From Camillea tinctor (taxonomy: Eukaryota; Ascomycota; Sordariomycetes; Xylariales; Xylariaceae), in assembly GCA_022578605.1 (NCBI GenBank), contig MU394051.1:1041664-1105663 (forward strand): a stretch of DNA of 64,000 nt, given 5' to 3'. Shown here one piece after another: positions 36,314 to 47,734 of this stretch. Each line of letters opens with the position of its first letter. Positions within the stretch are counted from its first letter, which is position 1. Made by a program: the position numbers and the translations under genes. The notes below the pieces were generated by a model, which had not been told where the DNA came from, searched no databases, and worked only from the letters and a program-made list of their open reading frames with translations.

Positions 36314-36528
36314 GATGTGCTTCCCTTGTTGGCCCGTCAAGGACATCTACCTGGAGGAAGATCAAAACCAGCACATGTTCCAATACGTATGGGATGGAGC
36401 TACATGGGTGCCGACTGTTAGTGACTCAGTAAGTATCGTCTATATATTCTTTTTTTTTTAAACTTTTTTTTCTTTTCTATTTCTCCTTTTCTCCCCCCTT
36501 GTCAGACACACAAACATTTATCATTTGT
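36314..36528 (+). CDS. Candidate small Trp-motif gene (tentative)
   Basis: An ATG at 36314 opens a 38-codon frame (MCFPCWPVKDIYLEEDQ...) that runs into a good donor, TCA|GTAAGT, at 36431. A pyrimidine-rich tract and TTGTCAG (ending at 36504) supply a plausible acceptor; splicing there adds eight residues (THKHLSFV) and a stop, for about 46 aa. The motif MFQYVWDGATW resembles MYYCRELDGAW near the C-terminus of the next gene, so this may be a diverged or broken relative, or an alternative first exon. Joining it in frame to the next gene's first exon was not possible with the acceptors seen. Function unknown. Confidence 0.35.
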
Positions 36529-36966
36529 CTGAAGTGGATGAACTGTACATGCATAGACCACATGAGTTATTGTGGTTTTCTTTTTCCTTTCCTTTTCTTT
36601 TTCTCTTCATACACCTGGACATTGCACACCAGGCGACAAACAATAAAAAAATACGATCAAGGGTGTACTGGAGGGAGAAAACAACCCTCTACTATTTCCT
36701 GGCTACAGGCCCCCTTTACCCTCTAACCCACACCTGCCTTCCCCGTATTCAATGGACTAGCATTACATCTCACCACATTACCTATTATTTTATTCTTCCC
36801 ATCCCCCCCAAATACTAGGCTCTATCTCTAGCAACGGTATTGTGCCCTACTAGTCCATTCACTGCCCAATACCCACACTAGAGCATTGTTTGTCATACGG
36901 TCACTGGTACAACCAAAACAAAAAAAAAGAAGAAAGAAAAAAAAAAGAGGGAAGAAAATCGATACC

Positions 36967-38392
36967 ATGGGCACTCCTTCAAAGTCAACAGACAAGACAC
37001 CCATTAGACAACATTCACCTTCTCCCAGAATTCACCCACACAGCTCCAACAATAAAAACAACTTGCACACAACCATCCCCAGCACATCCCCAACTCCTCC
37101 ACCTCAACCTCAGTCGCAGACGGCAGATCGTGTTGGCAATAGCAGCAGCAACAACAACAACAATAATCAAAGCAACAACAACACTACAGACTCAACATAC
37201 CAAAGACCTGGACCTGGGTTTGAGCATCAAGTCACCAACCTACCAGGTGGTATCTGTCACGACACGCGCAACTCTCTGCAACAGCCGCAGGCCTATCCTC
37301 AACCTCTTTATTCCATCTACCAACACCCTCTCGTCTATACTATCCCAGCCCAGATGTCTACCAACACGGCTTCTGTCAACAGTGGTGTCATGCCCAATGG
37401 GCAGGCCCAGCACTTCCAGCCCCAGGTTCCTGACACTACCAATGGGCCCTACCAGCACACCTACTACCCTCGCCATGATGCACAGGGATCGCCTGTGGTC
37501 ATGATCAATGGCACTCCAATGGTCCAGGTCGTGGGTGGTCATGTGCCTATCCAACAGGTATCTACAATTCCCCAGACGCAGCCCTTGGTCAGAGTTCAAG
37601 CCGTCGAATATGTCATTCCCCCGTCTACCATAGTTCAAGGAGCTGTCCCATCTCAAGTCGCCTACTGTGCCATTAATGCAAGTCAGCTCCATAATGATGT
37701 GCATCTTATCTCCCTGCCAATCAATCCACTAGCTGAGTCGGATCAATGCTCCCTAACGGCCTTTTCCGCTTTGGAGCAAACTTTCTGCCTATAATCTCTA
37801 TTCTCTTGCTTTCTTTCTGATTAGTTTTCGTTAATCATTTCCGTTCTTTGATTCGTCTTTGAGTTTTGATCACATACATGGGACAATGGAGTGAAGCTAA
37901 CTGTTGTTTGCGTCACAGGCTCAGGGTGGTATCGCAACGGCCCCGATTCCGATGGTGGTTCAAGGCCAACAACCTCCGGCTGCCTATATCCAAGGCCAAC
38001 CAATCTCCTACGTCGCTCAACCACCCGCCCAGGCAATCCCTCAGCCTGGTATGGTCCCTGCTATGGCATATCCCCAAGCTGGTGGTAGTGGTCCTGCCAT
38101 GGTTGTCCCAGGTAATGGCGCCCCCGGTGCTCCCTTCCCTCCTGAGATCATGGGCATCGGCAAGACTAGCAGCGAGGTCCAGGTCGAGCAGGCCATTGCA
38201 GCTCAGTCTAACCAGGTACTTGAGCCCCAGGATATGAAGCCCGCCGATGATGATCCCTCTCGCATGTACTATTGCCGTGAGCTGGACGGAGCATGGATCC
38301 AGCGCAACCGCTACTCTATTGATCGTATGGGAGACTTCCGTTGGTATGTCTGGCCCAACGGTATCTTCTATGCCGTTCGCCTGAATAACTAA
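36967..38392 (+). CDS. Pro/Gln/Asn-rich protein with Trp/Tyr-rich C-terminal domain
   Basis: The start is the ATG at 36967 (context ACCATGG). Exon 1 is low-complexity, rich in Pro, Gln, Asn and Ser, with an Asn-rich run near residues 57-70. The last exon starts at 37919 after a TCACAG acceptor and encodes Pro/Gln-rich sequence, then a compact aromatic domain of about 45 residues (MYYCRELDGAW...WYVWPNGIFYAVRLNN). The donor is uncertain: CAG|GTATCT at 37558 gives a 361-nt intron and 354 aa in total, but the frame stays open to a stop at 37792-37794 and still looks coding for ~30 codons. A later in-phase donor, or intron retention, is therefore possible. CRELDG-type ends occur, as I recall, in other filamentous-ascomycete hypothetical proteins. 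Function unknown. Confidence 0.62.
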
Positions 38393-40406
38393 GGAGTTGT
38401 GAAAAAAACCCGTAAGTCTGCTTCTGGATTGTTTTTGTTACATATCATTGAACTGACAACCTCAAGTACTTAGTCTATGCTGGTTGCGGTAATGGTCGCC
38501 GACAATGCTCTCTCGTTTGGCATGTGAAGGTGGAGGAACACGATTTTCGAGCATCTGTCTTTTCTCCCCTTGCTTTATTTGCTTTTTCCTACTGTCTACT
38601 CGTTGATTTCCCACAAAAAAAGGAGGCGTTTATTTTCCTTTTTCTTTTTTTCTTTTACTTTGTTAAGTCTGTTGGGTTAACCCGGCATTCTCTTGTATGG
38701 TACACACCACAGTCTTGGGACTGCCAAAAATTAGGTACCTACGTAATTTAGGGGAGAAAAGCAAAAGCAGTTTTTCCATTAACCAAACCTAGTTGCTTCA
38801 TACACCTCGTGAATTGATGTGATTCTCTATATGCATGATAGGCTGCCCTATAGGCAGTATTGTAACGGATGTTCTGAGGGTAGAAGACTGCATGAGATCA
38901 ACGGAACTATGCGGAGAACCTGCTCATCTAACCTAGTAACTTTGTAGTACCGGATTATTGCAATCACGATGTGTACTACTTGTTAAGTATCTCTTATCGT
39001 GACGGTGTAAGGTTGGTAGGTACCTAGGTACGTAGTTGTGTAGTCAATGAGGCTATCACGCTCTAGACCGATTACCTAAGTCATGTAAGACATTGTCTTG
39101 ATTGTCTTACACCACGGCAAGGATCTGTTAGGTAAGTTTCCCATGCAGGTCTCACAAGGGGTAAGTAAGGATCTCGAGCATGGACCACTCACTTTTCTCC
39201 TCGTCCATCCCCCAAAGCCCGTTTTCCTTCCTCATTGATCTTTATCAATCTTGGTCGATCTTCGTTGATCTTCGCTATATATCATAATAAGATTCTCCTA
39301 TATTATAGCCAATTCGAGATATTCTCTCAATTGAGGTGCATTATCTACACTATATATAAGTAACCTATCTATTAATCTGTTAGTTGCTCCTATACGACCT
39401 GCCCGTTTTCGTACACTCGGCCACTCCACCCTAGTCAATCTGCTACAACAGATGCCAAAATAGATTTCTCCAACCCTCCAACTAGTATGCGCTTCGTTAT
39501 TCATCCAATTATCCTTCACTAACTTCATGTCAACAGTTTTCTATTCAAAGAGGACAATAATGACCTACTCCGGAGAATGAAAGTGGGAAAAAAGCCAACA
39601 TCTCCTTGAATACTTACACTTGACCCATCATCTGTAACCTACGGAGTATGTGTAAGAGACATCAAACCAGAACAATGCTACCTTACTACATAACTACCTA
39701 CGTATGCCCATGCTATCAGGCAGTGCCCTCGTTACTACACTCGGTGGCCTCACTTGGTCACGATGCCTTTCCCGGGTTTGCAACCAACGAGGGGGAAAAA
39801 AAAAAAAGCAAGGCATTTGCTCAGTAATGCATGCTACTGCTAATCGTGCAAGAAAAAGCTGACGACTATCCCGCGACCGGCATTGACGGGGCCTGTAACA
39901 AACCCGGCATCCTTCCCCATTTGTCTAGGCTAGTGCTGCATAGCCCCCTGGTCGGATGAGTCGCCTGGTAACCTCACGTGTAAGGGCTGCCTTTCCAGAA
40001 GACCTCAACCTACGAAAATGGGTGAGGTGATGGGCCGGCAGTCGACGAGACTGCTCAGCCAACCAACCCGTCCACCCTGCCACACCTGAAAAGGGGACCA
40101 GGGGACTAGGGGACTCGTGGGATAACTTCCCTTTTCATATATATGGCCTCCCGTTCCCGCAGCGTACGTCATGCTGTGCATAGACCGATAAAGTGGCCCC
40201 TCTGCGCTAAGAGGGAAGCTTGTCTAGGGAGGCCTGATACCCCGGATTATACAATGGATATATCTTGGGTTGTCTACGCCTCATCTGGCTGCTTAACACT
40301 TGATGCGATCTGACTTATCTTAGCATGCCCTGGGGGCTAGCTTTTCGAAGCCAACCATTGACTCGGTCTATCCACTCTGTGATCCAAGAACAAAGCAGAT
40401 TCCACC
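38393..40406. other. Intergenic region, 2 kb, no gene seen
   Basis: The region holds a 10-bp tandem repeat at 39235-39274 and a perfect TACCTAGGTA at 39021-39030. The minus-strand 76-codon frame at 39298-39528 is unrecognised and is not called. The last few hundred bases form the promoter of the Pth11-like gene. Confidence 0.55.
39235..39274. repeat. 10-bp tandem repeat, four degenerate copies
   Basis: Four consecutive decamers share the consensus TYRATCTTYG (TTGATCTTTA, TCAATCTTGG, TCGATCTTCG, TTGATCTTCG). Confidence 0.75.
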
Positions 40407-41510
40407 ATGGCCGCTGAAGACCGTGGTCCTGAGTTGGGTATTATAACTGCCTTGTTCCTCGGGTTGTCAACCGTCATGATCGGTCTCCGGTGCTATGTGA
40501 GGATATTCATTCTTAAAGCTTTTCGGACGGAGGACTGGCTGGCCTTATCAACACTGGTCTGCTTCATCGTATATGCCACTTGTGTCGTATTGAGCATCGA
40601 GAGCGGTGCTGGAAGACACATATATGCCGTCCCACCTGATGGTGTTGCAGATGCGCTCAAGGTAACACTCCTTCATAGTTTCGTCGGGTTGGTCGTCGCA
40701 TTAGCTAATGTGTCATCAGTTTCGATGGGCAGGTGAACTCGCTTACGTTGTGACGTCCTTGTTCCTCAAATTCACAATAGGCATTTTTCTCTTGCGGATA
40801 TGCTCCAAAAAATGGCATACCATCACGATATGGGCCGTGCTCATGATCTGTCTGGTTTTCAACCTCTTCTACGCCTTCATAGCTGCGTTTCAATGCCGAC
40901 CTGTACAATACTACTGGCTTCGATACCCGAACGTAATCAACGGTTCATGTCTCAGCGAACAGACAATTCTGGGTTCGACTTACGCTGCTGCCGCCATAAA
41001 CGCCGCCGCAGATTGGGTGTTGGGCCTTATCCCAATCGCCTTGGTGTGGAATTTGGATATCACAAAGAAGGCAAAGATAACCGTAGCTAGCATTCTAGCT
41101 CTAGGGTCCATGTATGTTACCCATAGCATTTCCGTTTTACTCACCTTGCTAACCAGGCACGTCGTAGTGCGTCAACAGCCACCATTGTTCGTATTCCGTA
41201 TGTCTGGCAGCTAGCGCATGATGGCGACTTTCTGTACGAATTCACAGATCTGGCTATCTGGTCCACCGTTGAGATTGGCCTCGGGCTTGCAGCCTCATCG
41301 TTCGCAACCCTACGCCCACTGGTCCGGCATTTCTTAGGGCATCCGCAGCCGGAAATACTGAGGCAGCCTTCTCATCATCCATCTTTGAAAAGGGGACCCG
41401 GTACCCTATTGTTCCACTGCCGAGGCAACAGCAGTGATAGTAACACTTACAGATACAGCGGGAGTCTCCCGAGCCCCCTTCCAGGCCACATGAGCCTAGA
41501 AAGTGTCTGA
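40407..41510 (+). CDS. Pth11-like rhodopsin-domain integral membrane protein
   Basis: Three exons, 40407-40661, 40720-41111 and 41168-41510, with introns of 58 and 56 nt, give 329 aa. The second acceptor (GTCGTAG at 41167) was chosen over the CCAG 17 nt upstream because it restores the family motif GSIASTATIVRIPYV. Seven hydrophobic segments are visible. Landmarks of the fungal rhodopsin/SAT4 family are RTEDWLALSTLVCF, ELAYVVTSLFLKFTIGIFLLRI, FQCRPVQYYW, AINAAADWVLGLIPI and TDLAIWSTVEIGLGLAASS. There is no N-terminal CFEM domain. The tail is a short Ser/Pro/Arg-rich cytosolic segment. Such proteins are proposed sensors or GPCR-like receptors in filamentous fungi; the ligand is unknown. Confidence 0.88.
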
Positions 41511-43684
41511 TTTTGAAGAACGATTGGCCGAAAAGAAATTTTGGGTTTATACGGCTCAATACAGCTCAACTCAAATCTACTATGCAAACAAACCAGCGCA
41601 CCCCCGACATCCCGCATCCCGCATGATATAAGGTATATCAAATCATATGAAGCCGCGTGAAGGGCCCTCAACCGGGCACAGTGCGCGTGAAGGTCTCGAT
41701 TACGGGGCTATGTTTAGTCGCATTGAGACTGAAGTGGGAGGCACACGAAATTTCCCGTGCTATGCTCGACATATTTCCTGGCAACACCTGCCTAGAAGTT
41801 GGGATGGCATTCGTTAGTGACAATGGTACTATTCAAGAAAATTATCTTGGATTTCGACAGTGTCTAGATCACTCTTCGGGTCCGGCACTTGTGATGGCGT
41901 TGGAGAAGTGGACATGCGTGTAGTACAGAAGGCGAGGAGACTAGGTTCAAAAAAGAGCAGCCAAAGTCTGGGTCCTATTCAATAACGCGCTTCACTGCGT
42001 TATCGTACATGCAGTCTAGACCAATAACCACGCATTAAACGGTATATTCCCACGTCAAATACCCCCCGCTCAGAGGGACGATCTAGTCTTCCAGTGGGGA
42101 TAGACGGGGTTTAAGGAGAGAAATCAGCTCCGAAATACCGATGATCAGCAGAAACTATTCCGTTTTTCTATTCTATGTTATCAATGTTCACTACTGTTCA
42201 TCAGGCTGCGATGCCTTTATTATGTTGTTGGCGGTATTCAACATAAAGAGTGTCATCGATGGGGCCAGCAGCAGCGGTGGTGAGGGGCTCATTGCACTAT
42301 GTACTAAGTGTTTCCAGTGTACCTACCCCAGATTCAGTAGCTGAAAAACGCGGCCGATATAGAGTAGTGATGAGCTAGGGTTGAATATAGATGATAAATT
42401 AAATGACAATAGTGGCGAATATATGTCTTATTACTCTATAGTGTGCATATAGATATTACAAAAATATTAACTCGTAACTAGACTTGGTAGCAGACTTCGA
42501 TTTCGCACATCTCATGAAAACTACTAAGGCATGAGGTATTATTATTGAATACTTATAGCACTAGGCCTTCAGGGATGGGGAGCAAAACATAGAAAATGTT
42601 GTTGATAAAGACTCACTATAAGTACGTCATGTGAGATCGTACCCCCAGCTCGTATGTCAATATCCGCCAACAAAAGGGAGAAAACCCTGTTCGCAGCATC
42701 TATACATTCTAGCCTATACACAGTCCATATATATGACTAACACAAAGCAGTAGTAGATAGTATTTTACCGCAGGGCAAAGAGGTAGCCTTTTACAAATGA
42801 ACCCCTAGTTCACATGAGGCTATTTGGTGCCTATGTCGAGGGGGTTGCATATTATATGATTCGCTATTGGCGGTGAAAAGGAAATAACAAAGCCTCAATA
42901 GCCGCGAGCTAGCCTCAAAGCTCTGAGCCCGGCACGATGAAGGCCGGAGTTGGCATCACGGCATAGAGTGTCCAGCTTCTACTACTTCACCTGTTGATTA
43001 CATATTCTATAATCACCATTAATAAGCGCCGACTATATCGAACCCGATCGCTGCCTAGTATGCCGCCGAGACCGCGATGCAGTCCAGCCTCCTAAGGGTG
43101 GGCAATATTGCTACTATTGAGACATCTTGGCACCTCTCCGGCTACCGAGCACCGATTTGCCTCGCCGCCGCATTGCAGGAGGGTACCAAAATATAGATCT
43201 ATGGTGTTCGGGGTTTACGTTGATTCCGTGACTTGAAGAAGGACGAGTGGCTGTAATCTCGGGGTGCTACCCGCCGCCTGGTGGTCTGCCTAACCCATTC
43301 CTCTGGAGATCGACCCGTGCCACCGGGGTTACTTGGTGAACCAAGATTCATATGCCCATGGCTTTCGTCCTAGAAGAAATGGGGACCCAGTTCCCCACGT
43401 CGGGCCGTCTTAGGAGCGCGAGACAGCGCGACGACCGACTCGACCATGAGGAGTAGAGAGACTGAATACCATGCCGTAACTCTGATTATGTAACGCCTCT
43501 CGCGTCCCATATACAATAGCTCATAAGGAGGACGAAGATATATACTGCCGTTTGAAGATGGCTTGTTTCCTAGTCGTCCTTTCCAGATCATCAAGCAATA
43601 ACAACCCTATAACGAACTTCCCTTTGAGAATATATTTCAAAAGCACGGGGTTTCTTTATAAAGACGACCGAAAGCTCTCCGAAT
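41511..43684. other. Intergenic region, 2.2 kb, no gene seen
   Basis: Open frames are short and non-conserved in appearance; the longest (plus strand 41657-41923) starts at GTG and has no recognisable domain. The final ~200 bp is the likely promoter of the O-methyltransferase gene. Confidence 0.5.
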
Positions 43685-45244
43685 ATGGCTGAATCACGAT
43701 CCCTAGACGAGCTGTCCTCGATCGTACAGCGTAGCCTCTCTACTATCAACGGGGCTCTCAAAGAGAAGGGCTTACCCCAACCTTCCTTTGCTCACGGCGG
43801 GCCCACTACTTTCACGCTCCCCGATGGACTAGATCAAGCCCGTACCGAAGCTTGTAAGTAGTGCCAGTACTTAGATGTTCACCATCTCTCCTTTTTCCCC
43901 TTTCCTGTCTTACCCCGGCCATCAGGCCCATCCTACTCTTCGATAACTACCTACCTACCAATCTGTAGTCGCTTGACCAGAAGAGGCCAATTCTAACCCC
44001 CCTCACAGTAGAGGCTATCGACGAGATCCAGGCTCTGCTACGTGGACCCATTGACTACCTGTTTTACCGAGGGATCCTGGCGGTGAGTTACCCTTCCCAT
44101 CTTCCTCCCCGCTGTACGCAAAGCCACGCGGGATCAAATACGCAACACCGCTAACCCCTCATTTCTCCAGGCCCTCGAGATCGGCACCTGGGACCTGCTG
44201 ACCCAGTTCTCGGTCCCGCAGCACCTCGGCGCCGACGAAACGCTCTCGTACGCCGAGCTCGCGCAGCGCGCCGGGCTACCCGAGGACGACACACGACGCA
44301 TCGTGCGCGGGGCGCTCAGCCTGCGCGTCTTCGAAGCGGTGCTCCCTCCCTCGGGCGACGGCGGCGAAGAGAAAGTGCGCCACAACGCGCTCTCGTGGAC
44401 GCTGGCCACGGTGCCCGAAGCGGCGAGCTTCCTGCGGCTCGTATCGCACGCGACGGACGCGGCGCGGCACGCGGCGGAGGTGCTGCGCAAGTGGCCGGAG
44501 GGCCCGACCGCGCCCTCGGGCGCCGACGCGTCGCAGTGCGGGTTCGCGCTCGCGCACGGGGGGCGGGGGCTCTTCGACTGGGCGCGGGACCACCCGGACG
44601 CGGAGACGGACTTCAAGAGCGCGATGACGATGCAGAGCCTGGCGCCGGGGTTCGCGGTGTCGGTGGCGGCGGAGGCGGCGGCGCTCGACGCCGACGGGAA
44701 GCAGGTGCCCGAGACCATCGTCGACGTGGGCGGGTCGGCGGGCACGCTGGCCAAGGCGTTCCTGCGGCGGTACCCGGGCATCCGGAGCGCCGTCGTGCAG
44801 GACCTGCCCGGGGTGGTGGCCACGAGCCGGCAGGCGGGCGTGGAGCCCGAGTTCGCGGGGCGCCTGCGCTTTGCGCCGTACGACTTCTTCCAGGACCAGC
44901 CGGTGCACGGCGCCGACGCGTACCTCTTCCGCACGATCCTGCACGACTGGTCGGACGTGCAGGCCGCCGAGATCCTGCGGCGCCAGGTGCCGGCGCTGAA
45001 GCCCGGCGCGAGGCTGCTCATCAACGACTTCGTTGTGCCGTCCGTCGGGGCGCACACCCACGTGCGCGACCAGTCGCCGCGGGCCTACGACCTGCTCATG
45101 CGCGTCGTGTGCAACGGCAAGGAGCGCAGCCTCGACGACTGGAAGAGGTTGTTCGCCGCCGCGGACCCGCGCTACGAGATCGTGGGCGTGCGGATGCCGC
45201 CCCAGGCTAAGCTGTCGATTATTGAGGTCGTCTGGCGGGGATAG
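43685..45244 (+). CDS. COMT-type SAM-dependent O-methyltransferase
   Basis: Three exons, 43685-43853, 44009-44082 and 44171-45244, with introns of 155 and 88 nt, give 438 aa. The N-terminal dimerisation/winged-helix part spans the splice sites (ALEIGTWDLLTQF, ETLSYAELAQRAGLPED). The SAM-binding glycine motif is IVDVGGSAGTLAKAF at ~264. A conserved acidic segment (APYDFFQDQPVHGADAYLFR) precedes the catalytic-base motif ILHDWSD, with His339. It ends with the usual SIIEVVWRG. The class methylates phenolic hydroxyls in fungal secondary metabolism (for example the AflP/OmtA type); the substrate here is unknown. Exon 3 is extremely GC-rich with G/C at nearly every third position, unlike exons 1-2 and most neighbours. 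No polyketide synthase or NRPS lies nearby. Confidence 0.9.
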
Positions 45245-45989
45245 ATTTGGGAGAAAAGAAGAAAAAGGGGTAACCCCTTTTTGTATAATTACACGCCACT
45301 CACACGCATGTACATTACCGTTTCGGGTTCAACACATTACATGTTTGGTAGATTTCATCATCACCTAAAGAAAAGAAGAGTAGACAAATAAACAAATAAA
45401 CAAGAAATACAGAGCTAGATATGAAGGGCCCCCATATTCTCGGGTCTTTTCAAATTAATCAAGCTGACCTGTCGTGCCGTTGAGTGAGAACCCCAAGTGA
45501 CTAAGATAAACTCAGTACGATATTCTCTCAGTGCTTGCTCCTGATCCTTGTGGGTGGGCTGCTATAATAACAATGCAGTTAGGTAAGTTTCAAATCGCCT
45601 GTTGTGTCCCGATCAACCTCTAGCACAGGCGCAGGACGTAGGTTTAGGTATGTTTTATGGAAAGTTACTACGAAGTAGAATGCAGGTTACGGAGTAAGTA
45701 CGTGAACTCTCATTGGTCTCCACTTTTTAACCATTACTGAATACCCGAAGAAAAAACCTTATTGACAACTCAAACTAAAATCTACCTAGGTACTAACTGA
45801 CATAATATCCTAAAGTTTCCATACAAATCTGGGTTTCTTAAAGTTCTTCCTATAACCCCTACTTAGGTATCTAATCAGAACTTTATTGTTATTATCATTT
45901 GTCTCTTCATTATCTTTTGTTGCACCCCCTTTTTTGCATCATAAAGTCCCATCCCTCTACCTCCCACGGCATATACAATACATAACTAA
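45245..45989. other. Intergenic region between the O-methyltransferase gene and RMP1
   Basis: AT-rich DNA containing a perfect TACCTAGGTA at 45783-45792. It serves as the 3' flank of one gene and the promoter of the next. No gene is seen. Confidence 0.5.
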
Positions 45990-47111
45990 ATGGCCACAAC
46001 CACACCTACAACCACCACAGCCGATGCACCACCGCCGCCACCACACATCCAAGCCCTAGACCGGCTCCAGCCGCTGCAGCCGCTGCTCCGGGGCTTCGCG
46101 CACCGCAACCGGAACCAGCACCGGCGCGGTTCGTGGTGGGGCGCGTTCGGGATGCTGCGGCGGCACGCGGACAAGCTGGCCTCCGAGCTGGCGCTCCTCC
46201 CCCCCTCTTCTTCTTCCTCTACTACACAAAAGCCCAAACCCAAAGCCAAAGATAAGGGAAAAGCAAAACAACCCGCCATCGCCTCGGAGGAGCGGCGTAG
46301 GAAACACCAGGCGGAGCGGCGCGCGCGCTGGCTGCGCGACGTCCTCGTGCCGCGGTGCTACCTCGCGTTCTCGCAGCTCGCGGCCGACAACCAGTTCGCG
46401 GCGCTGGGCGTCGTGCTCCTGGCGGCGCTGGCCCAGGTGCGCGCCGCGTGCGGTGCGTATCTGGGGGGTGACGGCGAGTCCTCCTCCTCCTCATCAACAA
46501 TGGCATTATTACCAGCCGCATCGACGGCATCTCTACAGCCCGAGTCCCAGGGCGCGCGTGGATCTGCGGCTTCGAAAGAGTCTGAGAGGGTCGGGGGCCT
46601 AGCAGGAGGAGGGGGGGCGCGGGTGTCCCGCGAGGAGGTCGAGAGGCTGCGCGGGGCAGGGGAAAAGACAGCGTCTGCGGGGACTGCGGCGGCTGTTCCT
46701 AGTTCTTCCGTGAGTACAGCCTCCCGTACAACCACAAGGGAAGAGAAGGAGGGGAAGATGGCATCCAGGGAGAAATCGAAGCAGGATAAGGACGAGAAGA
46801 AAGCGAAGAAGAAGCGCGACAGGACCCAGATGACTGTGGAAGACAACTACTTTGACGAGGAATCACGGCAGCGACAAGGGAAGAAATTGAAGCAACCGCC
46901 GACTACTGGTGCAGCTATTGTTTCTGTTAAGCATGACATGGCCTCCATCCCGACAGGTCAACTTTCCGCCACTAGCAGCACCAAGACAACCAAGAAGGAA
47001 AACCCCCCTGGTGACGAAGACGGCGATAAAGGCGGGCAGCCACCAGCGAAGAAGAAAAAGAAGTCTAAAAAGGGCAACGAATTCGACGATTTGTTTAAGA
47101 GCTTGTTTTAG
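45990..47111 (+). CDS. RMP1: RNase MRP subunit Rmp1-like protein
   Basis: Single exon, 373 aa, with the first ATG at 45990. Residues ~23-67 carry the Rmp1 RNA-binding signature (LLRGFAHRNRNQHRRGSWW...FGMLRRHADKL), and a second conserved helical part follows at ~101-150 (RARWLRDVLVPRCYLAFSQL, then DNQFAALGVVLLAALAQV). The C-terminal half is disordered and highly charged (KDEKKAKKKRDR; PAKKKKKSKKGNEFDDLF). It ends in FDDLFKSLF, a short helix preceded by a poly-Lys nucleolar-type signal. Rmp1 is the RNase-MRP-specific protein in yeast, acting in pre-rRNA processing. The N-terminal half is strongly GC-rich. The gene converges with TUP1. Confidence 0.85.
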   Translation: MATTTPTTTTADAPPPPPHIQALDRLQPLQPLLRGFAHRNRNQHRRGSWWGAFGMLRRHADKLASELALLPPSSSSSTTQKPKPKAKDKGKAKQPAIASEERRRKHQAERRARWLRDVLVPRCYLAFSQLAADNQFAALGVVLLAALAQVRAACGAYLGGDGESSSSSSTMALLPAASTASLQPESQGARGSAASKESERVGGLAGGGGARVSREEVERLRGAGEKTASAGTAAAVPSSSVSTASRTTTREEKEGKMASREKSKQDKDEKKAKKKRDRTQMTVEDNYFDEESRQRQGKKLKQPPTTGAAIVSVKHDMASIPTGQLSATSSTKTTKKENPPGDEDGDKGGQPPAKKKKKSKKGNEFDDLFKSLF

Positions 47112-47734
47112 ACTTGGTTGGAACAAGAGATAGAGGCCAAACGATAAAAGAGCAAATTATTTAGAACTAGAATAAACAAAACCGAAAATGATACCCCACA
47201 AACTTAATTCGAAAAGACAAAACGCACCCTATCTTTTGCCTGATTACTTGAGTACGTTATGGCTAGTCATTCTACACAAGCTTGGAAGCAAAACATGTCT
47301 TTGAGCCTACAGCACGTAGTCGGGACGGGGGCAAATTGTTCGAAACGGGTAGCTAATAGTCATTAACACTAGATGGAACATAACACCTTACCTTCTAGCA
47401 TTACAGGGCCAACAATATATCGCAGCAACAGATTCAGGCTGTTTCCCCCCCAACGTCTCCATCATGGTCATATCCACACGTTCCATCTATCTAGCAAGCC
47501 GATCCTACACGCCGAGTGAAAAGGTACAAAATGAGCCGTTTTCCACCACCATAGTATTGTTAAGATAAAAACTACAAGAAGCCTAAAAGACATGAGCTTT
47601 GGTCCCATCCAAATCTAGTGATCACCTTGGACGAGTATTTTGGGAGGGTTTGGACGGAGGCTCTGAATATTGGGGCCTAATGAATCGCGGATTCTCTCCA
47701 GACTGTTAATTCGCGCACTAGGGTAATCCTCTTT
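47112..47734. other. Convergent 3' flank of RMP1 and TUP1
   Basis: About 620 bp between two stop codons, likely 3' untranslated regions. No other feature is seen. Confidence 0.5.

Noticed and set aside
36314..37557. The small Trp-motif exon as first exon of the downstream Pro/Gln-rich gene
   Set aside because: No acceptor in 36431-36966 gave an in-frame join without a stop; the sequence before 36967 is purine-rich and a poor acceptor region.
39298..39528. Minus-strand 76-codon frame
   Set aside because: No recognisable domain or splice context, and the surrounding DNA is non-coding.
44134..45061. Long antisense open frames (up to ~307 codons) over the O-methyltransferase
   Set aside because: They are shadows caused by the very GC-rich coding exon on the opposite strand; the sense frame has all family motifs and proper splice sites.
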